A DNA stretch of 64,000 nucleotides, taken from Elusimicrobia bacterium GWB2_63_22. Lineage in GTDB: Bacteria; Elusimicrobiota; Elusimicrobia; Elusimicrobiales; UBA9959. The stretch's first letter is position 1. Each line of letters begins with the position of its first letter. The notes below the pieces were generated by a model. That model saw only the letters and a list, made by a program, of their open reading frames with translations. It was not told the DNA's origin and searched no databases. This document shows positions 1 to 8,965 of this stretch, piece after piece. Both the position numbers and the translations under genes were made by a program. Location of the stretch: contig MGUA01000037.1 in assembly GCA_001799735.1 (NCBI GenBank), positions 1-64,000 of the forward strand. Direction: 5' to 3'.

Positions 1-3000
1 GTCGGCCTCGGTGGGCAGCTTGTCCACTATGCGGTGGTAAACCTCCCACAGCTGCCCGGCGGTCTTGCCGGCGTACTTGTGGTTGAAGTAATGGGTGACT
101 TCCTTAAGCAGCGATTCCGTCACCGGGAAGGCCGAGGCGAACACCACGCCGGTCTCCGAGGCCACCGGTTCGGGCAGGGCCCATTTCAGCGGCAGGTAGC
201 TGCCGGTAGTGGTCTTCTTGTAGTAATGGATCAGCGGCAGGCCCGCGTCCTTGAGGGCCAGCACGCCGGCGCCGATGGCCATCTTGAACGTGGAGTCCAG
301 GGCCTTGGCCACGGTGTTGGGCAGGCCGAACTCGGCCTCGATGTCCAGCGAGCCGCGGCGGGCCGAGAGCTTTATGGCCTGGTCCACGGAGTCTATCTTC
401 TCTATGCTGTGGTTGCCCGTCGGGGATTTCACGACGCGGATGATGTTCTTGTCTATCTGCCTGGCGCGCCACTCGCCGGGGATGGGCTCTATCATGTTCT
501 TGCCGGCCAGGATCTCGTCGAGGTTGCCCTCGCGGAACAGCTTGTCCCAGGTGCCCGGCGTGCCGCCGGCTATGCCGGAGATGGCCATCGGGTTGAAGTT
601 GAAGCCGAACTTCTCGGCGAAGGAGGCCTTGTCCGCGGGCAGCGTCGCCGCGGGGAGCGGTACGGGGACACCATGCCGAATGGTGTCCCCCGCTGACGTC
701 TTCAGCGCCCAACCCTGGTAATACGGGTTAAAGAACTTCCCGCCGTTCTGCGGGAGCTTGCCGTCCCACTTCACGGGGATGCCGAGGGCCGTCATGTTGG
801 CCAGCAGGTCGTTAAGCTCGGTGATGCCGCCGCGCTTGGGGTGGTTGGACGCCAGCACGGTGATGTCCTTCTTGTCCTTAAGCGTGGAGGTGGCGAAGGC
901 GCTCAGCACGCGCTTGGGGCCGCACTCTATGAAAGTGCGCACGCCCTCGGCGTACATGCGCTCTAGCTGCGCGATAAACTCGACGGGGCTGGTCATCTGC
1001 TTGATGAGCATGTCGTAGATGCCCTGCGGGTCGGTCGGGAAGAAGTCCGCGGTGACGTTGGACAGGATCTTCATGTCCGCGGCCTTGATCGGGATGTTCT
1101 GCAGGAAGTTGCGGTACGGCCCCATGGCGGGCGCCACGATCTCGGAATGGAAGGCGTGGCTCACGGGGATCTCCCCCGCCTCGACGCCCATGGCCTTGAA
1201 GTGCTGCACGGCGGCTTCCACGGACTTGGCCTCGCCAGCGATAACGGTCTGCAGCGGGCAGTTCTTGTTGGCGCAGATGACATAGCCGGATATTTTCTTC
1301 AGCTCTACATCCACCTTGTCGCAGCCGAGCGCGATGGAGGCCATCTTGCCCGGGTCGGCCACCTGCACGTTGGCCATCTCCTTGGCGCGGCTGGTGACGG
1401 CCTTCAGGCCGTTCTCGAAGGTGAAGATGCCGGCCGCGGTGGCGGCGGCGTACTCGCCGAGGCTGTGGCCTATGGCCATGTCCGGCTTTATGCCGAATTC
1501 TTTGAACAGGCGGTACATTGCGATGTCGGCCGTCATCATGGACGGCTGGGTGAGCTGGGTCTGCTTGATGGCGGCTTCGCGTTTGGCCAGCTCCTCTTTA
1601 CCTTCTCCGGGCTTGCTCCAGATAGCCTCGGTCAGGCGGATGCCGATCATTTTCTCGAGGATGCCGTCGGCTTCGTTAAAGGTTTCCTGTACCACCTGGT
1701 ACTTGGCGGCGAGGTCGCGCATCATATCCACGTACTGCGAGCCCTGGCCGGGGAACAGCAGGCCCACCTTGGCCTGGTTGGTGCCGGTCTTGAAGGTGTA
1801 GACGCCTTTCAACTTGAAGTTGAGCGGCGGCTCGGTCCACGTCTCGGCCTTGCCGGTTTTGGCCAGCAGGTCCACTTTCTCCAGCAGGTCCTTCGGGGAC
1901 TTGGCTACTATGGACACGCCATAGGCGCCCTTGGCCTTCACCATGGAGGGCTGGGCGTACGTCGCCAGCGGGTAGGCTTCGGGCCAGCCTGCGAAGACGG
2001 CGGCGGCCTCGTTCTTGGCGTTGCTGATGACGTCGGCGGGAGTATTGCCGGTAAAGGTCACGGCTTCGCCCTGGAGAGCGCTGAAAGGCGCGCGGGGATT
2101 CTCGACTATCTCTACGGCGGGCGTCTCCGAGGCGGCGCCGGCCTTAGCGTAGCGCTGATGGTTCGGGCCGGTATACTCTTCCATGGTCACGTGGAAGTTG
2201 GTGCCGCCGAAGCCGAAAGACGAGACGTTGGCGCGGCGTATGCCGTTCTTGTTCCAGGGCGCGGCCTTGTCTATGACCTTGAAGAGGTTGAGGTCTATGC
2301 CGGGGTTGGGCTTGACGTAATTGATGGAGGTCGGCAGGGTCTTGTTGTAGATGGCGAGGGCGGTCTTGGCTATGGAGACGGCGCCGGCCGCGGCCTTGGA
2401 GTGGCCGATCTGGGATTTCACCGAGGTGAGGCCCAGCTTTTTACCGTTGCCCATGTGCGGGCCGAACACTTCGCCCAGCACAGCCACCTCGGCGGCGTCG
2501 CCTACCTTGGTGGCGGTGCCGTGGGCTTCCACAAAGTCCACGTCGGCCGGGGAATAGTCCACCCCGGCGAAGGCGTTCTCTATGGCGATCTTCTGGCCTT
2601 TGGGGTTGGGGGCGGTGATGCCCTTGCCCTTGCCGTCGGAGGAGGCGCCCACGGAATTGATGAGCGCGTAGATCTTGTCGCCGTCGCGCACCGCGTCGGA
2701 CAGGCGCTTGAGGATATAGACCGACACGGCCTCGGCCATCACAAAGCCGTTGGCCCGCTCGTCGAAAGAATAGGAGCCTTCGGCCGACAGCGCGCCGATC
2801 TTGCAGAACTTTACGAACGCCGGGGGCGACATCATCTCGTCGGCGCCGCCCGCCACCGCCATGTCGAACTTGCCCGCGCGCAGGCCGAGCACCGCGTAGT
2901 CGAGCGCCGCCATGGAGGAGGCGCAGGCCGCGTCCATGGTCATGTTGGGGCCGTTGAAATTGAAGACGTTGGCTATGCGGCCGGCCGTCACGTTGCTGAG

Positions 3001-3558
3001 CTCGCCGGGCATGGTGTCCTCGGTGATCTTGATGATGCCGTTGTCTATGCCTTCCTCGAACTCCTTTATCAGCTCCTCCCGCTTGGCGGCCGGCAGGGAG
3101 GCGAAGGAGGCGGTTTTCCTGAGGATGTCCTCGTTGTAGAACTTGTAGACGCGCAGGTCGGTCATTTCCTTGCGCATGGCGCCCATGGCGTTGCCGATCA
3201 CGGCCGCGGTCATTTTGGGGTCGAAGGGCTTCTTGTCGTAGCCGGAATCCTCCAGGGCCATGCGCACGGCCTCTATGGTCATCTGCTGCAGCCGGGAGAT
3301 CTGCTCCGCGGTCTGGGGCGGGATCTTGTACCTGATGGAGTCGAACTTGAAGCCTTCTATGAAGCCGCCTATTTTGGAATAGGTCTTGTCCGGAGCCTTG
3401 TGGTCTTCCGAGTAATAGAGTTTCCAGTCCCAGCGGTCGGCCGGCACTTCGCCTATGCAGTTGCGGCCTTCCGTGACGTTCTTCCAGAACTGGTCCTTGT
3501 TAAGGGCTTTGGGGGCAATGATACCGAGACCGACTATCGCTATTTTTTCATTGTTCAT
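1..3558 (-). CDS. KS-AT-KS polyketide / PUFA-type synthase (5' part, cut by window edge)
   Basis: Multidomain type I synthase, related to the PfaA-like enzymes that build long-chain fatty or polyketide lipids in the cytoplasm. The reading frame is open from the ATG at 3558 to base 1 (1186 codons), so the C-terminus is missing. Order seen: a ketosynthase at about residues 1-450 with the active-site Cys in DAACASS (near 209) and two His in EAHGTA (near 346) and GHSKAAAG (near 386); an acyltransferase at about 550-900 with GHSLGEYAA (near 699) and SHAFHS (near 800); then from about residue 980 what looks like the start of a second ketosynthase (a short glycine-rich segment, then a conserved IPGEWR-like stretch). 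No acyl-carrier domain lies in the visible part. The start follows a GAGAGG ribosome site. The exact lipid product cannot be inferred. KS and AT calls are secure; the second KS is less so. Confidence 0.88.
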   Translation of the reverse strand, partial: MNNEKIAIVGLGIIAPKALNKDQFWKNVTEGRNCIGEVPADRWDWKLYYSEDHKAPDKTYSKIGGFIEGFKFDSIRYKIPPQTAEQISRLQQMTIEAVRMALEDSGYDKKPFDPKMTAAVIGNAMGAMRKEMTDLRVYKFYNEDILRKTASFASLPAAKREELIKEFEEGIDNGIIKITEDTMPGELSNVTAGRIANVFNFNGPNMTMDAACASSMAALDYAVLGLRAGKFDMAVAGGADEMMSPPAFVKFCKIGALSAEGSYSFDERANGFVMAEAVSVYILKRLSDAVRDGDKIYALINSVGASSDGKGKGITAPNPKGQKIAIENAFAGVDYSPADVDFVEAHGTATKVGDAAEVAVLGEVFGPHMGNGKKLGLTSVKSQIGHSKAAAGAVSIAKTALAIYNKTLPTSINYVKPNPGIDLNLFKVIDKAAPWNKNGIRRANVSSFGFGGTNFHVTMEEYTGPNHQRYAKAGAASETPAVEIVENPRAPFSALQGEAVTFTGNTPADVISNAKNEAAAVFAGWPEAYPLATYAQPSMVKAKGAYGVSIVAKSPKDLLEKVDLLAKTGKAETWTEPPLNFKLKGVYTFKTGTNQAKVGLLFPGQGSQYVDMMRDLAAKYQVVQETFNEADGILEKMIGIRLTEAIWSKPGEGKEELAKREAAIKQTQLTQPSMMTADIAMYRLFKEFGIKPDMAIGHSLGEYAAATAAGIFTFENGLKAVTSRAKEMANVQVADPGKMASIALGCDKVDVELKKISGYVICANKNCPLQTVIAGEAKSVEAAVQHFKAMGVEAGEIPVSHAFHSEIVAPAMGPYRNFLQNIPIKAADMKILSNVTADFFPTDPQGIYDMLIKQMTSPVEFIAQLERMYAEGVRTFIECGPKRVLSAFATSTLKDKKDITVLASNHPKRGGITELNDLLANMTALGIPVKWDGKLPQNGGKFFNPYYQGWALKTSAGDTIRHGVPVPLPAATLPADKASFAEKFGFNFNPMAISGIAGGTPGTWDKLFREGNLDEILAGKNMIEPIPGEWRARQIDKNIIRVVKSPTGNHSIEKIDSVDQAIKLSARRGSLDIEAEFGLPNTVAKALDSTFKMAIGAGVLALKDAGLPLIHYYKKTTTGSYLPLKWALPEPVASETGVVFASAFPVTESLLKEVTHYFNHKYAGKTAGQLWEVYHRIVDKLPTEAD

Positions 3559-3778
3559 AATCTTGTTGGGCCTCTCTTGGCTATGCTGTTCTATCCCACC
3601 CCAATAAAGGGGTTCCCGGGGTTAAAATTTTAGGGGTAAACGGTCAGAATGGGCCGTTTAAGGATGTCATATATATATTCTAGGAAATATGCGGGGAGTT
3701 AGGCAACCGCCGCCAGCCGGGTATAGGCTGTGCTGGCGAGGAAAAGCTATAAAAAACAATGCTTTATTGGGGCGGGTA

Positions 3779-5416
3779 TTACCGCAGGGACATCAGGTAC
3801 AGCACGCCTTTTCGGGAGGAAAGCGGGGTGGAATATTCCGCCTTGTCTATTACACTTAACCGCTGGTCCGGGGTGTAGGAGATGACGGCCTTGTAGCTGT
3901 TGATCTTCTGCCATTCCCATTCGCCTATCATCTTGAGCGGTTTCATGGTCTTAAGGTAGGCCATGTTTTTCTGGTAGCTGTGCCAGGCCTCGTAGTCGAA
4001 GCCGTTGGCTATCTCCCCCGGGGCCACCCCGGAGGCGGGGCTGGCCGCCAGCGCCCACTTGGCCCCGTTCCAGGCCAGGTAATCCTTCATGCCGGCCCAG
4101 CTCAGGCCGGCGCAGGCCAGCAGTACCGCGGCCGCGGCGGCCCTGGAAAATTTTACGCCCTTCGCCGCGAAGACCGCGGCGACGGCGAACCACGGCAGCA
4201 GGGTGAGGAGGTAGCGGTCGAAGAACTTGGCCCCCAGCAGCGAAACCCCCAGCTGCAGGGCGGCGACCGCGAAGAGAAAGCGCATGGCCCCGTTGCCGGC
4301 CCTCAGGGCCAGGCCGGAGCAGCACATGAGAAAGACGGAGGAGAGCACGGCGGCGGCCGTGGCCAGCGTCCAGAAGACCGGGCTGGCGAACAGGCCCGAA
4401 GGCTTCAGCGCGGCGCCGCCCAGCGTCAGCACCCCCAGGCCCGAGCGGGCGATGTTGTTCTCCAGGTAAGGCAGCGGGCCGTTGAGCAGGGCGAAGCCGC
4501 CCATTACCGCCAGGGCCAGCCAGGGTCCGGCTCGGTTTATCCTGCAGCGCAGGTCGTTGTGGGCGGAGAACCGGCGCAGGCTGAACAGATAGCCGGCCCC
4601 CAGCGGCAGCAGGAACAGTCCGGTCTCGGCCATGGCGGAGAACAGCCGGTAGAAGGAGTCGTTGAGGAGTACCAGCGGTTTTGAAATGTGCCCCAGCGTG
4701 GCGGCCGCCACGTAATTCTCCGAGGCCCAGGTCGGGCCGTGCACCTGCGTGAACCACAGGTAGTAGCCGGCCAGGGCCGCTCCGGGCGGCGCCCAGACTC
4801 CGGCCAGCTCGCGCCAGCTCCGGCGCCCCTGCAGCAGCAGGACCAGGGTGAAGGCCAGCGGGATGGCCAGCGCCAGCTGGCGCGTCAGGCAGGCGGCGGC
4901 GCAGCAGGCTCCCCCCCAGGCCAGGGCCGCGGCGTCGCCGGGGTCGTTGAGCCGCCTGACGTAAAAGTAGACGGCGGCCGTCATCCAGAAGAAATAATGG
5001 ATGTCGGTCATGAAGGAGTTGGCCAGCAGCAGGTAGAGCGGGTTCAGGGCCAGGGCCAGGCCCGCGGCCAGCTTCTCGAAGCTCCCTACCTCGAACTGGT
5101 CCAGGATCTTGACGAACATGAAGAGCGCGGCCGCCGCGACCAGCAGGTTGGCCATGCGCAGCGCCGAGAAGCTGAAGCCGAAGACCTTGGCGGTCAGCGC
5201 GCCGGCGAGGATGTGCGGCAGCTGCGTGGAGGAGCCCCAGTCCGAAAGCGTCAGGCGGCCGGTCTCGGCCAGGGCGCGCGCCGCCAGGGCGTAGGCCCAG
5301 TCGTCGTTGAGCGGAAAATCGTAAAGCCACGGCGCCAGGGTGGCGGCGAAGCACAGGAAGACCAAAGGAACCACGTATTTTTCTTTGCCCACAGACTTAT
5401 CCCTTAACCCGCCCAT
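3779..5416 (-). CDS. GT-C family membrane glycosyltransferase (GT39/ArnT-like)
   Basis: A 545-residue polytopic membrane protein with about ten hydrophobic segments. Near residue 38, after the first membrane segment, it has an acidic pair followed by an aromatic (LNDDWAY), the position of the catalytic Asp/Glu-containing loop in GT-C enzymes that transfer sugars from polyprenyl-phosphate donors. The C-terminal 100 residues are soluble and probably periplasmic. Family knowledge supports transfer of a sugar to protein, lipid A or glycan outside the inner membrane; the acceptor is unknown. It is transcribed toward the synthase gene with a 220-bp gap that contains short hairpins (for example 3711-3738) but no clear terminator. 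An internal GTG a few codons downstream is an alternative start. Confidence 0.72.
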   Translation of the reverse strand: MGGLRDKSVGKEKYVVPLVFLCFAATLAPWLYDFPLNDDWAYALAARALAETGRLTLSDWGSSTQLPHILAGALTAKVFGFSFSALRMANLLVAAAALFMFVKILDQFEVGSFEKLAAGLALALNPLYLLLANSFMTDIHYFFWMTAAVYFYVRRLNDPGDAAALAWGGACCAAACLTRQLALAIPLAFTLVLLLQGRRSWRELAGVWAPPGAALAGYYLWFTQVHGPTWASENYVAAATLGHISKPLVLLNDSFYRLFSAMAETGLFLLPLGAGYLFSLRRFSAHNDLRCRINRAGPWLALAVMGGFALLNGPLPYLENNIARSGLGVLTLGGAALKPSGLFASPVFWTLATAAAVLSSVFLMCCSGLALRAGNGAMRFLFAVAALQLGVSLLGAKFFDRYLLTLLPWFAVAAVFAAKGVKFSRAAAAAVLLACAGLSWAGMKDYLAWNGAKWALAASPASGVAPGEIANGFDYEAWHSYQKNMAYLKTMKPLKMIGEWEWQKINSYKAVISYTPDQRLSVIDKAEYSTPLSSRKGVLYLMSLR

Positions 5417-5473
5417 AGTCTACCAAATGCCCGGGGCGGCGGCAATATTCCGAGATTTGCGGCTTTTGCGGTT

Positions 5474-5502
5474 TTGTCAACCGGGAGCATAAGTATTATA
5501 AT
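5474..5502 (+). promoter_or_regulatory. sigma70-type promoter of cydAB
   Basis: TTGTCA at 5474-5479 and TATAAT at 5497-5502 are separated by 17 bases, a near-consensus housekeeping promoter. It lies about 60 bases before the cydA start, which has its own GGAGGT ribosome site at 5553-5558. Seen directly in sequence; activity is inferred. Confidence 0.7.
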
Positions 5503-5564
5503 TCTATGCTTCTCCGCCGACGGCCATAAAACACTGACGCGCGGGACACACTGGAGGTTTAGCG

Positions 5565-6875
5565 ATGGATGTTCTTGCTTTGAGCCGGCTGCAGTTCGCG
5601 GTAACCGCGATGTTCCATTTCCTCTTCGTGCCGCTGACGCTCGGCCTGGGCTGGCTGACCGCCTGGTTCGAAACGCGCTACGTCCGCACCGGCGACGCGC
5701 AATACCTTTCCATGACCCGCTTCTGGGGCAAGCTGTTCCTCATCAACTTCGCGCTCGGCGTGGTGACCGGCCTTACGATGGAGTTCCAGTTCGGCATGAA
5801 CTGGGCGGAATATTCCAAATACGTCGGGGACATCTTCGGCGCGCCGCTGGCCATAGAGGCCACGGTGGCCTTCTTCCTGGAATCCACTTTCATCGGCGTC
5901 TGGGTGTTCGGCTGGGACCGCATGTCCAAAAGGGCGCACGCCGGCGCCATGTGGATAGTGGCCTTCGCCACCAACATGTCGGCGCTATGGATCCTGCTGG
6001 CCAACGGCTGGATGCAGCGTCCCGTCGGCTACGTGCTGCGCAACGGCCGCGCCGAGATGGTGGACTTCATGGCGCTGCTGACCAACCCCTACGGCTGGCT
6101 GGAATTCTTCCACACCGTCTTCGCGGGCTGGGTGATCGCCGGGTTTTTTGTGATGGGCGTCTCGGCCTGGCACCTGCTCCGGAAGAACCAGGAGGAGCTG
6201 TTTAAAAAATCTTTCGGGACCGGCGCCGTATTCGCGCTGGCCAGCGCCCTGCTGCTCGCCGTGGTGGGCGACCTGAGCGGCGTTAACGCCGCCAGGAACC
6301 AGCCGGCCAAGTTCGCGGCGATGGAGTCCGTCTGGGAGACGCAGAGGGCAGCGCCGTACACGCTGCTCTCGCTGCCCAGGCTCAACGGCGAGGGCAACTA
6401 TTTCGAGGCGCTTAAAGTCCCTTATGCCCTTTCGCTCATGGCTTTCCGCGACCCGCAGGCCGAGGTGAAGGGCCTCAACGATTTTCTGCCCGCCGACAGG
6501 CCGCCTGTGCTGCCGGTGTTCCTGAGCTTCAAGGCCATGGTGGCCCTGGGCGGTCTTTTTATCCTGCTGTCCGCCGCCGGGGTCTGGCTGTGGCGCAAGG
6601 ACCTGCTGCAGCGCTACCCGCTTTTTCTGAAGCTGATGGTGCTGGCCATCCCGCTGCCCTACATCGCCATCCAGCTCGGCTGGATCGTCACGGAGATAGG
6701 CCGCCAGCCGTGGGTGGTGTACGGGCTGATGCGCACGGCGGAAGGCGTGTCCAAGTCGGTGACGCCGGCGCAGGTGTGGCTGTCGCTGGGCGGGTTCACG
6801 CTTTTCTACACGGCGCTCGGCGTGGTGGACGTCTGGCTCCTCGCCAAATACGCTCGCAAGGGCATGGAAGCCTAG
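5565..6875 (+). CDS. cydA: Cytochrome bd ubiquinol oxidase subunit I
   Basis: Catalytic heme-binding subunit of the bd-type terminal oxidase, which reduces oxygen to water with quinol at the inner membrane and has high oxygen affinity. The 436-residue protein has about nine membrane segments. His18 in the first helix matches the conserved heme ligand. The quinol loop is recognisable (GDLSG, then QPAKFAAMES with the conserved Lys and Glu), and GRQPW lies near the C-terminus. The length is shorter than the 520-residue E. coli protein, as in the short-Q-loop subgroup. It starts with ATG after GGAGGT and is followed by cydB, with a 125-bp palindrome between them. No cydX- or cydCD-like gene is visible here. 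Confidence 0.97.
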   Translation: MDVLALSRLQFAVTAMFHFLFVPLTLGLGWLTAWFETRYVRTGDAQYLSMTRFWGKLFLINFALGVVTGLTMEFQFGMNWAEYSKYVGDIFGAPLAIEATVAFFLESTFIGVWVFGWDRMSKRAHAGAMWIVAFATNMSALWILLANGWMQRPVGYVLRNGRAEMVDFMALLTNPYGWLEFFHTVFAGWVIAGFFVMGVSAWHLLRKNQEELFKKSFGTGAVFALASALLLAVVGDLSGVNAARNQPAKFAAMESVWETQRAAPYTLLSLPRLNGEGNYFEALKVPYALSLMAFRDPQAEVKGLNDFLPADRPPVLPVFLSFKAMVALGGLFILLSAAGVWLWRKDLLQRYPLFLKLMVLAIPLPYIAIQLGWIVTEIGRQPWVVYGLMRTAEGVSKSVTPAQVWLSLGGFTLFYTALGVVDVWLLAKYARKGMEA

Positions 6876-6877
6876 CA

Positions 6878-7002
6878 TCTCCGTCGGGGTGTCACCCTGC
6901 CACCCAGACCCGGGAACCGTTGCGCGGTTCCCCCCCGCCCTGGGAAATTAAGGCGGGGGGCCCCCTCCCCAACTGGGTTTCAGGGCGACACCCCGACGGA
7001 GA
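6878..7002. repeat. 125-bp palindromic element (MITE/REP-like) between cydA and cydB
   Basis: Two perfect 16-base inverted arms (6878-6893 and 6987-7002, core CCGTCGGGGTGTC and its complement) enclose a second nested pair (CCCTG..ACCCAG with CTGGGT..CAGGG), so nearly the whole segment can fold into one long cruciform or RNA hairpin. It begins three bases after the cydA stop and ends 33 bases before the cydB start. The loop is C/G-rich with no reading frame. It has the form of a small non-autonomous palindromic repeat. No second copy is present in the window. Confidence 0.75.
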
Positions 7003-7035
7003 CGCAGTTTAATAACAGTTGATCGTGAGGTAACT

Positions 7036-8061
7036 ATGGATTACGCTAAAATTTGGTTCGTGTTCTGGGCGGTACTGTGGACGGGGTATTTCGCGCTGGA
7101 CGGGTTCGACCTCGGCGTGGGGTTCTCCGGCTGGCTGGCGGCAGACAGCGACGAGGAACGCCGCGGGGTGTTCGCCTCGATAGGGCCTTTCTGGGACGGC
7201 AACGAGGTCTGGCTGGTAACGGCCGGCGGCGCCACGTTCGCGGCCTTCCCCCCCGTTTACGCCGGGCTTTTCAGCTGGCTGTACCCCGCGCTGCTGCTCA
7301 TCCTCTTCTCGCTCATAGCGCGCGGCGTGGCGCTGGAGTTCAGGGGCAAGGTGCAGTCCTCGTCGTGGCGGTCGTTCTGGGAAAGAACGGCGGCCGTCGC
7401 CAGTTTCTCCGCCGCCCTGCTGTTCGGCGTGGCTTTCGGCAATCTTTTCCGCGGCCTCGAGATCGGCCCCGACGCCTACTACGGCACTTTCCTGGGCCTG
7501 CTCAACCCGTACGCGCTGCTGACCGGCCTGCTCTTCTGCGCTTTCTTCTTCTTCCACGGCCAGCTCTGGCTGGCCTTCAAGGCCCCGCCCGGCGCGGCCG
7601 CGCGGGCAGCTAGGCTGGCCTCCAGGGGCTGGTACGTTCTCGCCGGGCTGCTGCTGCTGTTCATAGGCGCGAGCTGGCTGGCGACCGGGCTTTCCGGCAA
7701 CTTCCTCGTGCGCCCGTCCCTGCTGCTGCTCCCGCTGCTGCTCGTCGTTTCCCTCGCGGCGGCGAAGGTGCTGCTGGCCAGGGGCCTGCCCGGCAAGGCC
7801 TTCCTCGCCTCTTTCTCCTCCATCGTCTTTTTCTCGCTGACCGGCTTCGCCGGCCTCTACCCGGACCTCCTGGCCTCCAGGATAGACCCGGCGTTCAGCC
7901 TGACCGTCTACAACTCCGCCTCCAGCCCGTACACGCTGAAGCTGATGGCCTGGGTGGTGCTGATCTTCCTCCCGGTGGTGATCGGCTACCAGGCCTGGGT
8001 CTACAGGCTTTTCCGGGCCCCGCTTACTGAGGGAGAACTTAAAAAGAGCGGTATGTATTAA
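7036..8061 (+). CDS. cydB: Cytochrome bd ubiquinol oxidase subunit II
   Basis: Second structural subunit of the bd oxidase, an eight- to nine-helix inner-membrane protein that packs against CydA. The N-terminal signature (FWAVLWTGYFALDGFDLGVG) is typical of CydB, and the length of 341 residues is normal. The ATG follows GTGAGGT. It is co-oriented with cydA but separated from it by 160 bases holding the palindrome, which could lower cydB expression relative to cydA. The gene ends 45 bases before the next coding region. Confidence 0.97.
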   Translation: MDYAKIWFVFWAVLWTGYFALDGFDLGVGFSGWLAADSDEERRGVFASIGPFWDGNEVWLVTAGGATFAAFPPVYAGLFSWLYPALLLILFSLIARGVALEFRGKVQSSSWRSFWERTAAVASFSAALLFGVAFGNLFRGLEIGPDAYYGTFLGLLNPYALLTGLLFCAFFFFHGQLWLAFKAPPGAAARAARLASRGWYVLAGLLLLFIGASWLATGLSGNFLVRPSLLLLPLLLVVSLAAAKVLLARGLPGKAFLASFSSIVFFSLTGFAGLYPDLLASRIDPAFSLTVYNSASSPYTLKLMAWVVLIFLPVVIGYQAWVYRLFRAPLTEGELKKSGMY

Positions 8062-8106
8062 CAGTTAATTAAAAAACCGCGAAGTATTTGCTAATATAAC
8101 TGAATT

Positions 8107-8946
8107 ATGAAGATAAAGTTCTGGGGCGCGCGGGGATCTATCCCCGTTTCCGGCAGGCAATACATAAAATACGGGGGCAGCACCACCTGCGTAGAAGTCC
8201 GCTCCAAGAAGAACGAACTTATCATAATCGACGCCGGCTCCGGCATCCGCCTGCTCGGCAAGGAACTGCTCAAGAACTCCCGCAATAATTTCAACATGCT
8301 GTTCACCCATTCGCATTGGGACCATGTGCTGGGCTTCCCCTTCTTCGCCCCTATCTACAATAAAAAGACCCACATCCGCATCATGGGCTGTTCTTTCTCC
8401 TCCGACCCCGTCAGGGAGATCATCGCCAAGACCATGCAGCCGCCCGGCTTCCCCGTAAAATTCGAGGAGATCTCCGCCCGTTTCGAGTTCGCCTCCCTCT
8501 GCGTCGGGGGCTGCGAGATCGCCGGCCTGCAGGTGCTGCCGATAGAGCTCAGCCATCCCAACAACGGCCTCGGCTACAAGTTCTCCGAGGGCGGGCGCAC
8601 CTTCGCTTTCCTTACCGACAACGAGCTGGGCTTCGTGCACCCCGGCGGCAAGAAGCCCGAGGAGTATGTGGCGTTCGCCCGCGGCGCCGACCTGCTGGTC
8701 CACGACGCGGACTACCTGCCCGAGGAATACCCGCGCCGCAGGACCTGGGGCCATTCCACCTGGGAGCAGGCGCTGGACCTGGCGCTTAAGGCCGAGGTCC
8801 GTTCGCTGGGACTTTTTCATCACAACCAGGACCGCTCCGACGCCGCGGTGGACAGGGTCGTGGCCGAATGCACCCGGCGCGCCCGGAAGGCCGGCTCAAA
8901 GCTCAAATGCTTCGCGGTACGGGAAGGCCAGGAAGTGAAATTGTAG
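8107..8946 (+). CDS. MBL-fold metallohydrolase
   Basis: A 279-residue cytoplasmic metallo-beta-lactamase-fold enzyme of the RNase Z/phosphodiesterase-like branch. It starts with the strand-loop WGARGSIP typical of this subgroup. The metal site is complete: HSHWDH at residues 68-73, a His in ELSHPNN, an Asp in HDADY and a His in WGHSTW. Relatives include cyclic-nucleotide phosphodiesterases and uncharacterised hydrolases fused to or encoded beside signalling genes. The substrate cannot be told from sequence. It is 45 bases downstream of cydB and 19 bases upstream of the next gene, so probably in the same transcript. Confidence 0.85.
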   Translation: MKIKFWGARGSIPVSGRQYIKYGGSTTCVEVRSKKNELIIIDAGSGIRLLGKELLKNSRNNFNMLFTHSHWDHVLGFPFFAPIYNKKTHIRIMGCSFSSDPVREIIAKTMQPPGFPVKFEEISARFEFASLCVGGCEIAGLQVLPIELSHPNNGLGYKFSEGGRTFAFLTDNELGFVHPGGKKPEEYVAFARGADLLVHDADYLPEEYPRRRTWGHSTWEQALDLALKAEVRSLGLFHHNQDRSDAAVDRVVAECTRRARKAGSKLKCFAVREGQEVKL

Positions 8947-8965
8947 ATCCGGAGACGCTGCCCCT

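Noticed and set aside
1147-3633. Plus-strand open frame of 828 codons opposite the synthase gene
   Set aside because: It is the reverse shadow of the KS-AT frame; its product is His/Gly/Val-rich low-complexity sequence without motifs, while the minus frame has complete KS and AT active sites.
3711-3738. CGCCAGC/GCTGGCG hairpin after the membrane glycosyltransferase gene
   Set aside because: It has no T-run on the minus strand, so it is not a convincing intrinsic terminator.
5461-5500. FNR-type operator at the cydA promoter
   Set aside because: TTGCG..TCAA near the -35 element is spaced one base too far and only half matches TTGAT-N4-ATCAA; not claimed.
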